From Panaeolus papilionaceus (taxonomy: Eukaryota; Basidiomycota; Agaricomycetes; Agaricales): DNA of 64,000 nt. Below are positions 1-12,000 of this stretch, in pieces. Location: contig JADNRZ010000011.1 of assembly GCA_015501605.1 (NCBI GenBank), positions 1,674,001 to 1,738,000 on the forward strand, in the 5' to 3' direction. Every line of letters starts with the position of its first letter. The stretch's first letter is position 1. The notes below the pieces were generated by a model. The model was not told the origin of the DNA. It made no database searches and saw only the letters and a program-made list of their open reading frames with translations. A program made the translations under genes and the position numbers.

Positions 1-1292
1 TTGGAATGTCTTGCATCTGGGGGTGATCGTCCACAACGGTGTGTAGCGCGATGCTGTTTGACGACGAAACCTGCCAATCGAGGACGCCTGTATCAGCGGC
101 GTTGATGATATCTCGCGACCAGGCACGGTCTTGGGCCATGCGCAGGATAATTAACATTCTCGTCAAGGCCTGCAATCCATTGAAAAATAAATGGGCAATC
201 AGTAAGCAGATTATTGTGTCTGATGGCAACAATGTAGTTCAGGGTCGAAACAGGGTGCGACTATGGAATGGAAATTCCCGACCATCGGAAGTGTGATGAA
301 TGTCGATGCAACGCGAGCGACTCACCAAGACGTATGTATAAGGCTGCTGGAACACGTCCTGCACCCAGCTGTTCCTTGTGCGAAGAATGAGATATGTCAT
401 AACCCACAGGGTGAAGAACGCTCCACTCTCAACAAATATTGTTATTGTTGAGTTATACAACGACGCCTGCAGCCGCCCCAGCACGCGTTCAGCCTTGTGT
501 CGCATCATAAAGAGGCGAGTGCTGATGAGGCCCGTGAACATAATGTTCAAGGCCACACAGAGGCCATAGAAGACATCCCCGTATTGCATGAATTGCTCCA
601 TCTTGAGCCGGCCTGTTTCGTTAAGAAGAAGGGGGAGGGACATGGCTGGAAGCGGTGGAGTTAGTATCGGAAAGGGTATGGCTCTAAAGTGTACAGACCA
701 ACTCGGGCAAGATAAACGAGGGCAGGAGGAATTGCTATCCACCGTCTATCCCATAAGATGATGATGCGGTAGATCTGTCGAAAGCCAACATGAAGCATGG
801 AGATGAAGACTCAATACAAGTTGAACATACCATGATCCAATCACTCATCCACGCGAGGAGGGTTGAGCTAATAGGGTACATACACAATCCATCAACGTCC
901 ACGCAACAGTGATCTCAAACAGTTCCTCCTACCAGACCGTGCTCATCACACTAAACCAATTCCCAGCGTTGGCCATCGCTATTTCCTTAGGATGGGGTTT
1001 ACTCCTCTCCACGACATAGATAACCTCGGCCAGCTTGAACTTCCCCACAAATGCCACCGTAGCCAATGGTGCCAGAAGACTGGAGTATATCACAATGCCC
1101 CAGAAAACGCGCCCACGTTTTGGCTTCCGCAGAAGAACTTGTGTGAGTTGGATGTAAAGCATCACCAGTGCACCTGTTCAAAAGGTGTTATTACAGTCGA
1201 GGGAAATCATATCTCAAGGACGTACCATAAGCCAGTGCAGAGAGGAAAATGCCATCGAAGCATGCGCGGTCGGCCTGAGTCGTTGCTTCCAT
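1..1292 (-). CDS. Multipass (about seven-helix) membrane protein, 3' end beyond window edge
   Basis: Partial gene read on the minus strand. Its first exon starts MEATTQADRACF at 1292 and ends in LAYG; an upstream in-frame stop supports this start. The next exon (ending near 930) carries a hydrophobic helix and a basic loop (LLRKPKRGR). Further exons give WMSDWIM and then YRIIILWDRRW, matching the helix-3 hallmark (RCYVVWGR) of the three paralogues at 51-63 kb. Exon 239-742 has two more helices (FYGLCVALNIMFTGLIS, FVESGAFFTLWVMTYLI). The last visible exon (1-about 170) begins ALTRMLIILRMAQ, equivalent to the final helix, and continues as a cytoplasmic tail off the left edge. This architecture is common and highly duplicated in agaricomycetes, but its ligand and function are unknown. 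It is a divergent member compared with the three copies on the right. Exon borders are approximate. Confidence 0.7.
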
Positions 1293-1958
1293 CGCCAACG
1301 AGGCGTTGTTGGACTGCGAGGTGTAACGACTGCTTCACGCAAGTGGGTGAAGGGTGAGATCAAAATGAAGCGAATATACCGCGGGTTATTTAGGTACTTA
1401 TCTGTTTCGAGGGGAACCGTGGGTGAGCAGGACGAATGTGGAAACATGTCTGTGAAGCATGTTCGGCCGCATTCTTCTCCCCAAGGGACCCTTGTGGTGA
1501 TCTATGATGGCCTGTGGAAGTAGAATGATAGTGAACAAGAGTGATTGATGGCCGGTGTTCCTGCCCTGCCATCCGTGGGGCCTTCGACTTTTGACGAGTT
1601 TCGGTTATCCCCATGTATTGGGATGAAGCACGCCAGCCCAATGAGAAGCGCAGAAGACGGAATAACCTCCCCAACATAACTACATCTTCTATATGAGTGC
1701 TTAATTATGGGATGCGTTTTATCAGTCAGCACCAATTGTAGATCATGATGAAGTACAGTCAGCACAAAACAAGTGGAGAATGACGGCTGATAGAAGCGAC
1801 CCTGAGTTAGGCCGGTTTATCTTCATAACAGTATCCTTGACATCTGTAGGAATCTGGCACTACGTCGACTGAGCAGCTTAAACGTTAAATTCGTATAAGT
1901 TTACACCGACAGGCCAGGTAAAATCCGACATTGCAGGGGCTAAAACAGTATCCCATCT
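1293..1958. other. Intergenic, no gene seen
   Basis: Lies between the 5' end of the left-edge membrane protein and the 3' end of the GH105 gene. Short open frames exist but show no recognisable domain. It should hold the promoter of the minus-strand membrane protein. Confidence 0.5.
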
Positions 1959-3613
1959 TCATGCCAACTTTTCGTACTCGATGCTCGCCAGAACAAACGC
2001 AGCTAATCCCTTGAGGTCGTTGAGCACTTGTGGTACTCCAACGTAGTACTGAATGCTTAAATTAGATCCTATACATTGATTGATGGGTTAAAATAGCTCA
2101 CCGCGAAGTCTCCTTTCTGATCCAAACTCCCAACCTTGAGAAAGAAAAAAAAAATTCAGCATGATCGTCAAGATAGTGTGGGAGGTAGAGTTATAATGAT
2201 AGAAACATACCTGGACAGTGTTTGTCCAGTTCATGGTCCCGTCAGCATTCTCAATGACCCAATGAGTGATCATGTACTGATATGCCTTTTTCGCCGCTCT
2301 GAGAATGCTACCATCTGGGTCGGGGATATATCCCAGCCTAACCCCCTTCAAAAGGGAGTACACGAACATAGCTGATCCACTGCTTTCAAAATAGTTGCCA
2401 CTACGTCCAGGTTGTGTAATGACGAGCCACCAAACGCCAGACGTCGGGTCGGCAGCATCTCGGATCTTTGGTGCAAGGTCCTGTAAAATATTCAAGAGCG
2501 TCGTCCTTCCTGGGGTGTTGGCAGGGAAGATTTCAACACCGTCAACCAAAGCCATGGAGTACCATCCCAAGGCACGATCCCAGACCTCTGGAGAATGGCC
2601 ACGATCTGGAGATGCCCAGACAGCTGTCTTTGAATAATCATAGCCGTGGTAAAGCAAGCCCGTATAATTTGCAGCGCCTGGTTGTTGGAGCGTATTCTGG
2701 TACATGAGATTGAATTGGGCGGTGATATCAGCTGTATTGTGGCGTTAGCACAGGGAAAGACGATATCGCTATTAGCGGGCAGATAGTAAGAACGACACAT
2801 ACCCCAAGCTGTAGCATTGTTAGGTTGAAAATCTTTGGTGTACTGAGCATAGAATATATCTCCCATGTAAATGCCATCAAGCCATCCTGATGATATCGCG
2901 TCGTTGCCGATCAGTAACTTGGCAAAATGATGAATTGTACCACTCACCTTGATTGAAATATCTCTGTTTGTGCCAATATTGACCTTGGGCAGTACGAGGA
3001 TGGGTTTCCAACTGCTTCCTGAAGGTGTCGGCTGCGATTTTCCACTTCTGGGCCTTTGTTCTGGAGTACCTGAGGAAATAGGTGTTAGAGTGGGAACAGT
3101 CGAGCTACGAGTGGACTAATCACAGATACAAAAATGTCGGACCAGTCCTGCAGGTAACACGTCTATCAGTGAGTCGACGTACGTCGGAAGCGCATCAATA
3201 TACATACCGGATGGGGTCAAGGGTATATTCCGTCAAGCTAGATTGAAGAATGTCAAGTTGTGAGATGATCGCTATGAAAATACTACTGAAAGCGCAAGAA
3301 AAAGATGAACTCACGTATATTTACCATGAACAGTTCCATTGTCAAACACAATATTATTGGCGCCATTGAGGATGTAGTTGTAGTATGTTGCATTGCCGGT
3401 GCTTTCATAGAGCAAGCGAAGGCCCCATTGAAGTTCGCCATGTTCATACGAAACAATAGCGTTGTTGCTGGCATCCAGGCCATTTCCCTGCTTACGCCTA
3501 ATGGCTGAATCTACCGCCCACTGTGCATAAGAAGATGGACGTGCGAAAGAGCTCGAAATAGAGGACAGTAAGCTGCCCAAAGTCAGCAAATTTGCAGTTG
3601 TCGACAGCTTCAT
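1959..3613 (-). CDS. GH105 unsaturated rhamnogalacturonyl hydrolase, secreted
   Basis: The N-terminus (MKLSTTANLLTLGSLLSS) is a signal peptide. The body matches glycoside hydrolase family 105, enzymes that hydrolyse unsaturated galacturonyl ends left by pectin or rhamnogalacturonan lyases. Diagnostic stretches are LYHGYDYSKTAVWAS, SPEVWDRALGWYSMALVD, SGVWWLVITQPG and NYFESSGSAMFVYSLLKG, which form the (alpha/alpha)6 barrel. The gene has many short introns. The C-terminus is recovered only by splicing: after the exon ending TNTVQ come VGSLDQKGDFA and then YYVGVPQVLNDLKGLAAFV, with a stop near 1959. The complete (alpha/alpha)6 fold and family-typical length argue for a working enzyme. It lies on the same strand as the GH12 and GH92 genes. 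The family assignment is firm; the exact substrate is inferred. Confidence 0.88.
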
Positions 3614-4224
3614 ATTGAACTGGGCGCTGTTTAGGTGAGGTCAACAATCATCCACCATATCATGCCCACTGGGATTTTATGGGGTTTGAAAACTCTGATT
3701 ATGCGGTATAACTCTCGGAAGAACCTGTAACATGCTGCATTTCAGGGCCAATTCTGAGGCAAATCGTCAAAAGCAAGTGGTGTATATGTTCCATTCACCG
3801 CGCTCGGCATCGTCTGACACATTTGCCGGGCCGTGTCCATGTGCTCTAAATTCAATTATAGTTCTTTGCATACTTTTTCCTTATGACCTATAAAATTAGC
3901 TTCAGAAGTCGAAATTGATGACACGCTGATGATGGTAAGAGGAGAAATCGTTCATCGCTTGCGACCATGTGTGACATGAGAAGCACGTCGCGTCACGAGA
4001 CACGTGATACAGTGAAATAAATTGGTTTATGACATCACGCGTCTGCATCGTTCAAGTCCCTTTTTTCAAGTTTTTGTACCATTGATAAGTTGATTTCATA
4101 ATTCCTCATGAGAGTCAAGACTATGTGATAGCGTGAATTACAAAGCTCCGCTAATACCACCGCTAATTGATTGCAAGGCTGAACGATGATCTACAGAAAT
4201 TTTCATGTGAGCCCCAGATCGTCA
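3614..4224. other. Intergenic; promoter side of GH105
   Basis: No gene seen. Read on the minus strand, a TATA-like CATAAAAT lies about 60 nt upstream of the GH105 start (about 3671-3680). The rest is AT-rich and separates GH105 from the 3' end of GH12. Confidence 0.5.
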
Positions 4225-5249
4225 TTATGCCGAAAGTAAGAAAGGATCGTACGTGGTCAAGGTTGCACTTCCCGAAGTTGCCTCAGTTCCCGCTTGTGCG
4301 GTCTTGATGTACTGAGAGGAACTGACGCCTCGGTTTGAGGTCAAGTACTAATAGAAAAATATCAAGCGTGATTAGATCCGAATAGGTATCAAGATACTAC
4401 ATGCACACTTTACCTTCAAGAAGAGGTTAAGGTCCCCACTGAAGCTTGTTACAGCAGCTCCATTTGAAGGGAGGAACGAGTAAACGTTGTTCGAGCCATT
4501 TGAACCAGAGTAGACATTCCTGCGGAGTATCACTGAACATCGAGCATCGAACACAAGGGTGATTATACGTACCAAGAAACACCTGCGAGAGAGACATTGC
4601 TCGCAACGGGCTTCGGGGTTCCATTCGAGTTGTATTGGGACGAAATGGGTCCTGCGTTGTAGTTGCCCAACCAGATCATGATCTCATTGACGTTGTTTCC
4701 CCCCACAGTGGAGGAAGTAAACAGATCGAAAGCCACGTTCGCAACAATTGACCCAGAAGTAGACTGCGACCACCTCCATGTAGCCTATATCAATCATCAT
4801 GCATCATTAACAACATCAACTGATGAACAGCAAAATAAAATTCCAACTCACGGGCATGCTCTTGATAGCTGACAACTGCTTATTGAGGCCGTTATTGAGT
4901 TGCATGTTAGTGTAGCTCTTGACGCCATTGCCACCTTGCCAGTTCCAGGTGTTCTTCCAGGCAATAGTCGAGCCACTCAGTGAGGTGATCGAAGCGCAGC
5001 TCTGGCCAGAGCTAGCGCCCGACTTTCCCCATTGGTCCAGCAGCAGGGAGTACGGTCCAGCAGTGACTACGTCCCATTGGCCTGTGTGGATTCCGTGATG
5101 GGTGAGCCTAGAGCAAACTACATACTATATGACGTACCACAGTGCTGGGATGTATCTTGGCGTTTGGCCAAATCGTGCTCAGCTGCTGGAGCGGCAAGAG
5201 CCAGGGGAGCGAGGAGGACAAAAGAGATCAGCTTCACCTTGGAGAACAT
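4225..5249 (-). CDS. GH12 endoglucanase/xyloglucanase, secreted
   Basis: The start [19 protein letters not shown] is a clear signal peptide, followed by a dibasic site (AKRQ). The mature protein reads [19 protein letters not shown], then [19 protein letters not shown] and [17 protein letters not shown]. These are classic family 12 signatures; the family also has [14 protein letters not shown] and NEIMIWLGN, seen here, the latter carrying the nucleophile Glu (EIMIW). The C-terminus [18 protein letters not shown] ends in TAA at 4225. Family 12 retaining enzymes cut beta-1,4-glucan or xyloglucan in plant cell walls. Five or more short introns divide the gene. Length (about 250 residues) fits the family. 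It has its own TATA box, and GH105 lies downstream on the same strand. Cellulose versus xyloglucan preference cannot be told from sequence alone. Confidence 0.9.
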
Positions 5250-5902
5250 GGAAACGACGTATGTATGAACTGAGGAAGTAGCGTTGTGATTTTTCTTCGT
5301 TTAGATGCAACTGGATTTAGAGCATGCATTAGTTGCGATTTTTATACCTCCCCCGATGTGCAAACATTGTCGGAGAAAAATGAGAATAATCATGAGGACC
5401 AGCAAGGTCAAGTGCCCACGACGAATACTCCATAACCATGATCTAGATTAAGCTACGGATGGTATCTAACTGTACTTGTGTATGTGGGGAGCTACATTCT
5501 CAATGAGCGGTCCGAAAACCTACTTCCTGCGTACGAACGCAATAACTCAGTCGAACCTAAATTACATGATCCGCGGCCCGCTAGGTTATGGAAAAACCTA
5601 CGAGGTCGACGTAACGGTACACTGGGAAGTCATGTACAACCTTCGACTGATCATTGAGGCGCGTCAGAACCCTACGTGAACCTCCGAGGTTATGGCTGAA
5701 CGAGTGCACCAAATACGGGTGCTATCCACTATCTATTTTTAGAACTTGTAGCATTGTAATTTTGTCAGCGCCAGAGCGAAATGTATACAAAAGATAAATA
5801 AAATTGGTTTATGGCTACGTGGATGGAATCCAAATTGGATATTGGGGAGACTGTAGGGCATGTCACCAGGACTTCGGGGCAGCCTAGCCCAGGTCGTGGG
5901 CA
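5250..5902. other. Intergenic, no gene seen apart from the GH12 promoter
   Basis: Between the GH12 start and the end of the next minus-strand gene. A short plus-strand open frame at 5476-5679 has no recognisable features. Confidence 0.5.
5339..5346 (-). promoter_or_regulatory. TATA box of the GH12 gene
   Basis: TATAAAAA on the minus strand, 90 nt upstream of the GH12 start codon, a normal distance for a strongly induced fungal secreted-enzyme gene. Confidence 0.6.
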
Positions 5903-6528
5903 CTAATGAACAGGATCGTGCTTTGCGATCTTACTTGTCTGGGCGTGGTGCGATTGATTCGGTTTACTGTGTTGCGCTCCAGGTGACCGATGTACATCGC
6001 CGGCATCGGGGACTACATTCGACGCTGCCGCGGTATTGTCTACCGCTTGCGTCTCGCTTTTCGAATTCGAAAGTTCGCTGGGGGTTGATGATTCCTTCAG
6101 CTTCGAGCCCTTGTGTTTCTTGTCCTTATCAGCGGCTTTTTTGTGCGATGCTCCCTTCTATGGCGTTCAACATGGTAATAGGTAATAAGAGGTCAAGTTA
6201 TGGACAGGATAGAAAGTGGCATAAAAAATCGCACCTCTCCTAGAAGTTCCTTCCTTTTCTCCTCCCCAGAGATCAATTCATGTCCATGTTGTATGAGGAT
6301 AGGGTCATGCGTGATCTTTCCCTTTACCTCGTCGGCGAGACCCGTGACGATATCGCCGAAACTCTAGGCATAGTAGCGGAGTGCAAACAATCATTTTCCT
6401 GGAGCTGAAACCAGGGCTCAAAGACGTACCGCTCCCACATAATAATTAGGGCCATAGCCTACTTTTCCTGCATGTCTTTGCTCAGGATAAGCGTTTGGTG
6501 AGGGTTCTGCGTTTGGTGCTCCTGACAT
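5903..6528 (-). CDS. Small hydrophilic protein, function unknown
   Basis: Reading the minus strand, the start is MSGAPNAEPSPNAYPEQRHA. This exon ends GYGPNYYVGA. The second exon (SFGDIVTGLADEVKGKITHD onward, ending EEKRKELLGE) is joined in phase 0. The third begins KGASHKKAADKDKKHKGSK and ends in a TAG at 5903. The central part, with KGKI and a repeated G-x-E pattern, faintly recalls short stress-induced CsbD-like proteins. The tail is rich in Lys, Ser and His and is probably disordered. There is no signal peptide or membrane span. I know of no characterised relative. Its neighbour at 6816-7229 is another short disordered protein on the same strand. Splice junctions are canonical, so I consider the gene real, but function is unknown. 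Confidence 0.6.
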
Positions 6529-6815
6529 GGCAGTGTAAAGTGTCGAAGGTGATTTGAAAGAACTGGTGAATATTGCACTTTGATAACGAGGACGATGTAC
6601 AGATGAGTGCTAAGAAAGTGGCGAACACATCGGCTTATATATCGTTCATTCAACGTCGCTGACACAGTTTTGAGACATCTGTTCGCTGAGACAATCAGTG
6701 ACTCGATATGCTTGAAGACTCAGACGAACGTCTCGAAAGGTCGATGAAGATTCAATTATATACACAGTACTATACAAGAAAGAGACATCTAACGTCCTTC
6801 GGCTATATTGTCAAA

Positions 6816-7229
6816 TCACTCATTAGACTGGTTCAACTGATTCAATTGTGCTTGCTGAGCCTGGAGTTCTTCACGACTCTACCCAGAATTGGGTCAGGAC
6901 ATGTTGATATGACGTCATATAGGAGGAACGTACCAAAGGCTGAGGTAAATTGCTCTGCATCTGTTTGTCAGGAATGACGGGCCCTGGGTTGTTGAACGCA
7001 TCAAAGACACCACCAGAGCCGTATTTGATACCTCCACCTTGTCCAGGTTGAAGATCAGCGGGGTCGTTGGTTTTCTTGAGTACGTAGGAATCAGGATAAT
7101 GCAACAGAACGAGCGTCAAGTAAAACATACAGCAGGATGAGGAAGAATGTTAAAGGTGGGCTCCGAACTCTGAGGTTGGGATGCCGCGCTTGTCTTGGTG
7201 GGGTTAGCTTTGTTCATCGAGTTGGACAT
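6816..7229 (-). CDS. Small conserved-looking hypothetical protein (about 100 residues)
   Basis: Three exons. The first starts MSNSMNKANPTKTSAAS and ends NILPHPA. The second (KTNDPADLQPGQGGGIKYGS onward, ending QSNLPQPL) is Gly- and Pro-rich and contains GGVFDAFNNPGPVIP. The third reads SREELQAQQAQLNQLNQSNE before a TGA at 6816; it is a short Gln/Leu helix. Introns are GT..AG, about 50-60 nt, in phase 0. No signal peptide, membrane span or named domain is visible. Compact splicing and lack of stops support a real gene. The upstream region on the plus strand carries a G-quadruplex motif. Confidence 0.6.
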
Positions 7230-7808
7230 GATTCCTTTCGACTTGGAGTGACGACTAAAAATACGATTCAGGGTGAGTGGGTGGGTGGGTGAGTGCTTTA
7301 TGCAATTACCAGGTGTCTTATGCTTATATACAAAACAATCAACACCAAAGATTAGATTCATTATGGAGCCCGGAGCTACCTTTGACATCTACTCCAGTTC
7401 TACGCAGTACTAGAAAGCAGAAACTGCTGCGCTCCACGGCCCCGCTGCGCCTCTTAGCACAGCTCCTTGACATCCAGATTGATGTTGTCGCGGAGGATGG
7501 GCGGAATAGATGACGTTCCGAAAGTCTAGGGCCCGTCGTCTAAATTTGGTTATCATCCCCCAATACAATCTGACATCATGCGATAGATCACAATCACGCT
7601 CAAAACTACCATTATAATTGAAACCTTTGTATTGGGTAAAGGGACGACAAGGAAAGCAAGGAACAAAGTGCGAATACTACGTAGATAAAAGCAATATATG
7701 GTGGTTTGCGATTGTTGCTCAGACGATATGGGCTTGGGACATTGAATTTATTGTTTCATCATCTAGATAATTTATAATTAGCGACATGCTCAAACGGCTG
7801 AGATGTTG
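7230..7808. other. Intergenic with a G-rich motif
   Basis: Between the small hypothetical gene and the end of the calmodulin-like gene. It holds a four-G-run motif at 7271-7289, and the 3' flank of the calmodulin-like gene. No further gene is seen. Confidence 0.45.
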
Positions 7809-8424
7809 TTAAATACCTTCTGGAATTCTATATGAAGCAGGACCGCAGTGGAGTGATCAGCAGTGCATGCAGTTGAGAATGATAGGGCACGTACCGAAAA
7901 AGCTGATTGTTTTGTTTCCGTCAAGATCTGCTGCAGCCATCATCTGCTGCAATTCCGAGTCAGACAATCGTTCACCTATCAAACAACAGCGTGTTAGTGA
8001 TCATCCAAACTGACAAAGATGAACACGCACCGAGGCTCCTCATCACCAAGGTCAATTCCTCAAGCGTGATCTCGCCGTTGCCATCCTTGTCAAAGACGTC
8101 AAAGGCGTCGCGGAGTGGGTCACCTTGCGATGATTGCTTGACCATGAGTTCGGTGAACTCTTCGAAATCGATCGTTCCATTGCGGTCTTTATCGACGGTG
8201 CCAATCATCTTCTTGAGCTCAGCATCAGTGGGGCGTTTGCCCAACTGGCCCATAACCTCGCCGATCTCGGTTAGGGTGATGGTGCCATCCTTATCTAAAC
8301 GCAAAGATGAGAAATGATCAACAAACAATTGCTGGGCAAACTGACCTTTGTCGAAGGTTTCGAACGCATCTCTGTAAGCTGTTATCAAGGACGAGTTGGG
8401 TTTAAAATCATCATTGGAAGGCAT
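7809..8424 (-). CDS. Calmodulin-like EF-hand calcium-binding protein
   Basis: Splicing gives about 144 residues with four EF-hands in the calmodulin layout. Loop 1 is DKDKDGTITLTE, made by an exon junction inside the loop. Loop 2 is DKDRNGTIDFEE and loop 3 is DKDGNGEITLEE; all keep the ligand positions 1, 3, 5, 12 and Gly 6. Loop 4 is DLDGNKTISFFE, where the Gly at position 6 is Lys. The final Glu of loop 4 comes from the last exon, which adds only EGI before a stop at 7809, so the last helix is missing. The N-terminus (MPSNDDFKPNSSLITAYRD) differs from canonical calmodulin. Probably a divergent paralogue rather than the main calmodulin. It would be a cytosolic calcium sensor for unknown partners. 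Confidence 0.82.
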
Positions 8425-9046
8425 TCTTCAAAGCCGGTGAGAGAAATAAGTGGCACCTTGGAGCTCCTCTTAACAGCACCGGAAAACAGCAGCAAATTGG
8501 GAGGTAGACATTAGCGACGGGCTCGGCTGGGATAACATATGGAACAACGATGAACCTTGTGACTAAACAAGAGAAAATGTTCAGTTGGTCATGATCTATG
8601 CGAGATCGCAAATAGGACAACTTACAAGCTGTGGTGCCATTGGGGACGACGGTGTTAGATGTAGTTAGAAAGATGAAGAACAAGAGGAAGGATGCGAACA
8701 GGATGGATTTAAAGATCTTGCATTTTGATGTTATCTTTGGCCTTGTCACTTTCCTGGTATGGCCACCAGCGGACGGAATTAATACACATCAGCGACAATC
8801 ATCCCACATACACCTGTAATACTATTATTATGCAAGACATTTTATTTTAACTTGAAATTTTAGAACCTTTCAACAAGTCATTAGTGACTTGGAGAGTGTG
8901 TACCAGTGCTTTTTCAAACAAACCAGTGCCGCTGCTGTGCAAAGTCATTTGTTAGCCCCTATCTTGACCCATTCATCATCATCCGATCTATGCGGAAATG
9001 CAAACAATTCTCTTCGAGCGTCGTACACTTGTAGTAATTATTTTTG
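8425..9046. other. Intergenic, promoter of calmodulin-like gene
   Basis: Lies between the start of the calmodulin-like gene and the stop of GH92. No convincing gene; the open frames in both strands lack domains. Confidence 0.5.
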
Positions 9047-12000
9047 TTACGAGAATCCTCCCGTCTCCAAAGACGCTGGTAACGAATTGCCGCTTGCTCC
9101 ACATCCATCTGAACGCGGATTAGAACCCACTTCAATTTCAATCTGACCACCTCCAACAATAGTTCCCCATTCGATCCAACAAACACTATCCTGCACCACA
9201 CCGTTCACTCTCACATTCTGCACATAAATCCTGCTTCCAGAAGGCGGCATCTGCACAAGAGTCGTCTTGTCGAAATTGCGCACGGAGATAGTTGTGGAAG
9301 TATCAAATAAATCATTGCGAAGCGTGTATTGGGAGATGAACGGGCTCCCGATCAGGAGTTGACGCGATGCAGGGACAGGGTAAAGTCCCAATAGGTGAAA
9401 GACGAGCAGCGAGGCCATCGCGCCCGAGTCATCATTTCCTGGAATACTGCAGTAGTGTGCCAGGTCATCAGAGCCACCCACGATTGGAAGTCTTCATTTA
9501 GGCTTACCCGTTATTTTTGGTGTTGAAGTTTTTATAGACGATCTCTCTGACCCTCAATGCTGTAAGATCCGGGCGGTTGGCGTAATGATATGTCCATGGG
9601 ATCTGGAACGATGGCTCGTTTCCTGCCTGGAAGTAGCCTTTGCTGAAGTAGTGGTTCCTGGTTAAGAAAAATGATTATAAGTTTTATCATTCATATGTGA
9701 CAGCCTACTCACACTCGATCGATGAAGGTTGATTGACCTCCCATCAGTTTGATTACAGTCGACATAGTATGAGGCGCAAAAAAGCTCATTTCCCAGGACG
9801 ATGCTATCACACCGATAAATTGCAAGTCGAGAAAAAAGGATTAAATGCTTACACTCGTAAAAGCCAACATTGTTATCCGTTCCTCTTACACACGAATGTC
9901 CAACGGGGTCAACAGGAGAACATGCGTCTGGCGGGCTGAATGCAAAAGTGCCATTCTGGGTTCTTGTCAGAAAAGATCACCACACGTTTAAAGGACAACT
10001 CCACTCACAGGGTACCTGCGCTGAGCGAATCCCTGGAAGCCGTCATGTCCCAGGTTCGGATCCCAATGGTTCACAAAGTTCATGGAACGGTTTGTGTATT
10101 TGGCGACGTCTGCTGTGGATTTGTGAAGTGAGATGGCTGCTTGGCGCACTGCAAAATCGCCCACGGCGTACTAAGGTTAAGGTATGAGTTGAGAATGTGG
10201 GTCGGTAAGGTACATAGCCAGAGCGCACCTCGTACGCTCGAGATGCCTCTCGGGTTGGAAGACCCGTAGATCCAGAAGGGTCAACCCAGTCCGTTGGGAT
10301 ATATCCAAATGTCTTCCAAGCAGTGTTCTGGCGACCCACTGAGAGTAGGTGTTATTTTTGACCATCCTGAATGCAAAAAGGTTCAAGACTACCTCATACC
10401 TCTATACCAATCGGGAGGCTAAAAAACATTTGAGATTAAACCGAAGAGAAAGATTACAACGACACGTACCGTATTTTCAGCTGTGTCAACAAGAGCCTGG
10501 TACAAATCGTTCATCGGTACGCCTAATTTTTCAGCGTGTTCTCCGTATTTCACAGCGAAGTCACCAAGAATTGGCATGCCATCCGAGCCTCCTTGCACGT
10601 ATCCGCTATATAGTGGGATGAGTTGCGATGAACGAGTTGACAAGAATACCACGCACGCTTTGGTATTCGAGCGACATTCTGGGATATAGCCTATAAAGTA
10701 CTCGCTTTAGAATCAAAGAAATAAAGAGAGTAGCGACGGATAACGCTCACCTGTGTTCCTCCATCCGTCAACATAAGCGTTCACAATTTCTGCCCACTCA
10801 ATAGGCGCAACAATGGACAAAAGTGGATGTACTGTGCGGAACGTGTCCCACGAACTATGGCAGCATCAGAAAGAGCCCGGTTCATGCATAAATATGAGCT
10901 CACCAGAATAGAGCATCATAAAACGGGTATTTTGATTCCCAATATGGGTTCTCGTTGGTGAGATTCGCAGGGACCAGCGACGCACGGTAGAGCTAGAATC
11001 TGATGTTCAGAGAGACAGTTCAGAGCGCTGCGTAGCAAGCATCATGCTTACAGATGAGTACAGAAGCTGGACCACATTAGAATCTTCCTTCATCACATCC
11101 GTCATAACGCGTTGCAGCACGTCCTCCCATTTCCCCCTTGATGCATCCTGCACTCGTTGCCAATCATAATTTGGTACCTCTTCTTCCGCGTTTTTGCATG
11201 CTTGGTCAGATCCCTTGAATGAAACGCCAAACCTAGCGGTTACGGTATTGGAGGAGGGGGGAAAACCCAATAAGGTGCCAGCCTGAATTGGAGATACACC
11301 AGAGCTGAAGCCGAAAATTAGGTTGGTGTTATTGGCGATGAAGGTGAAGTCGGTTGGGTTGCTTGTGCTACTTGATAGATAGGTTCCGAATTCAATTGGA
11401 GCGGGTTTAGAAAAGTCGTAGCACGCAAAGACAGTGTAATTGTCGGGGCCGTAGCTCTAAGTTAAGTTTAGGAATGAAGAGAGGGTCATGATAGTAATAT
11501 GATACTACCTGTTGAAATGTCCCACTCAACTTAACGCGGGTGTTGTCTTGGGAAGAATCAATGTCAAGAGTTCCTCCGTGAAAAGATCGTTGTAGGTCGT
11601 TTGTTAGATCAATAACAACATGCTTCGTGGATGATGCCATAGATGAGGGGTATGTAAACTTGATTAGACCCGCCCGGCGCGTCGAGGTGGCTTCTAGTTT
11701 GATGCCATTTGTGAAGGTACTGGAAAAATACCCGGGCGATGCAGCTGTGAAGATAAGAATAACATATTGAAAAGACAGGGGATGATATACGCTTACTGTC
11801 TGCACCAGAGCGGAATATACTTCGGGCTACGATGCCAACTGGACAGGAAGAGAAACTACAAGAAGGGAGAGGGAAAAGAGGGAATATCCCGTAACCACCA
11901 GTCGATGTTCCTCCCGTCCCTTCGTCGTGCATCAAGGATATTCCGGTGATGGAAGAGTTGGTCGAAAGGTATCCAGCCTGACGAGGAGATGTGCTGACAT

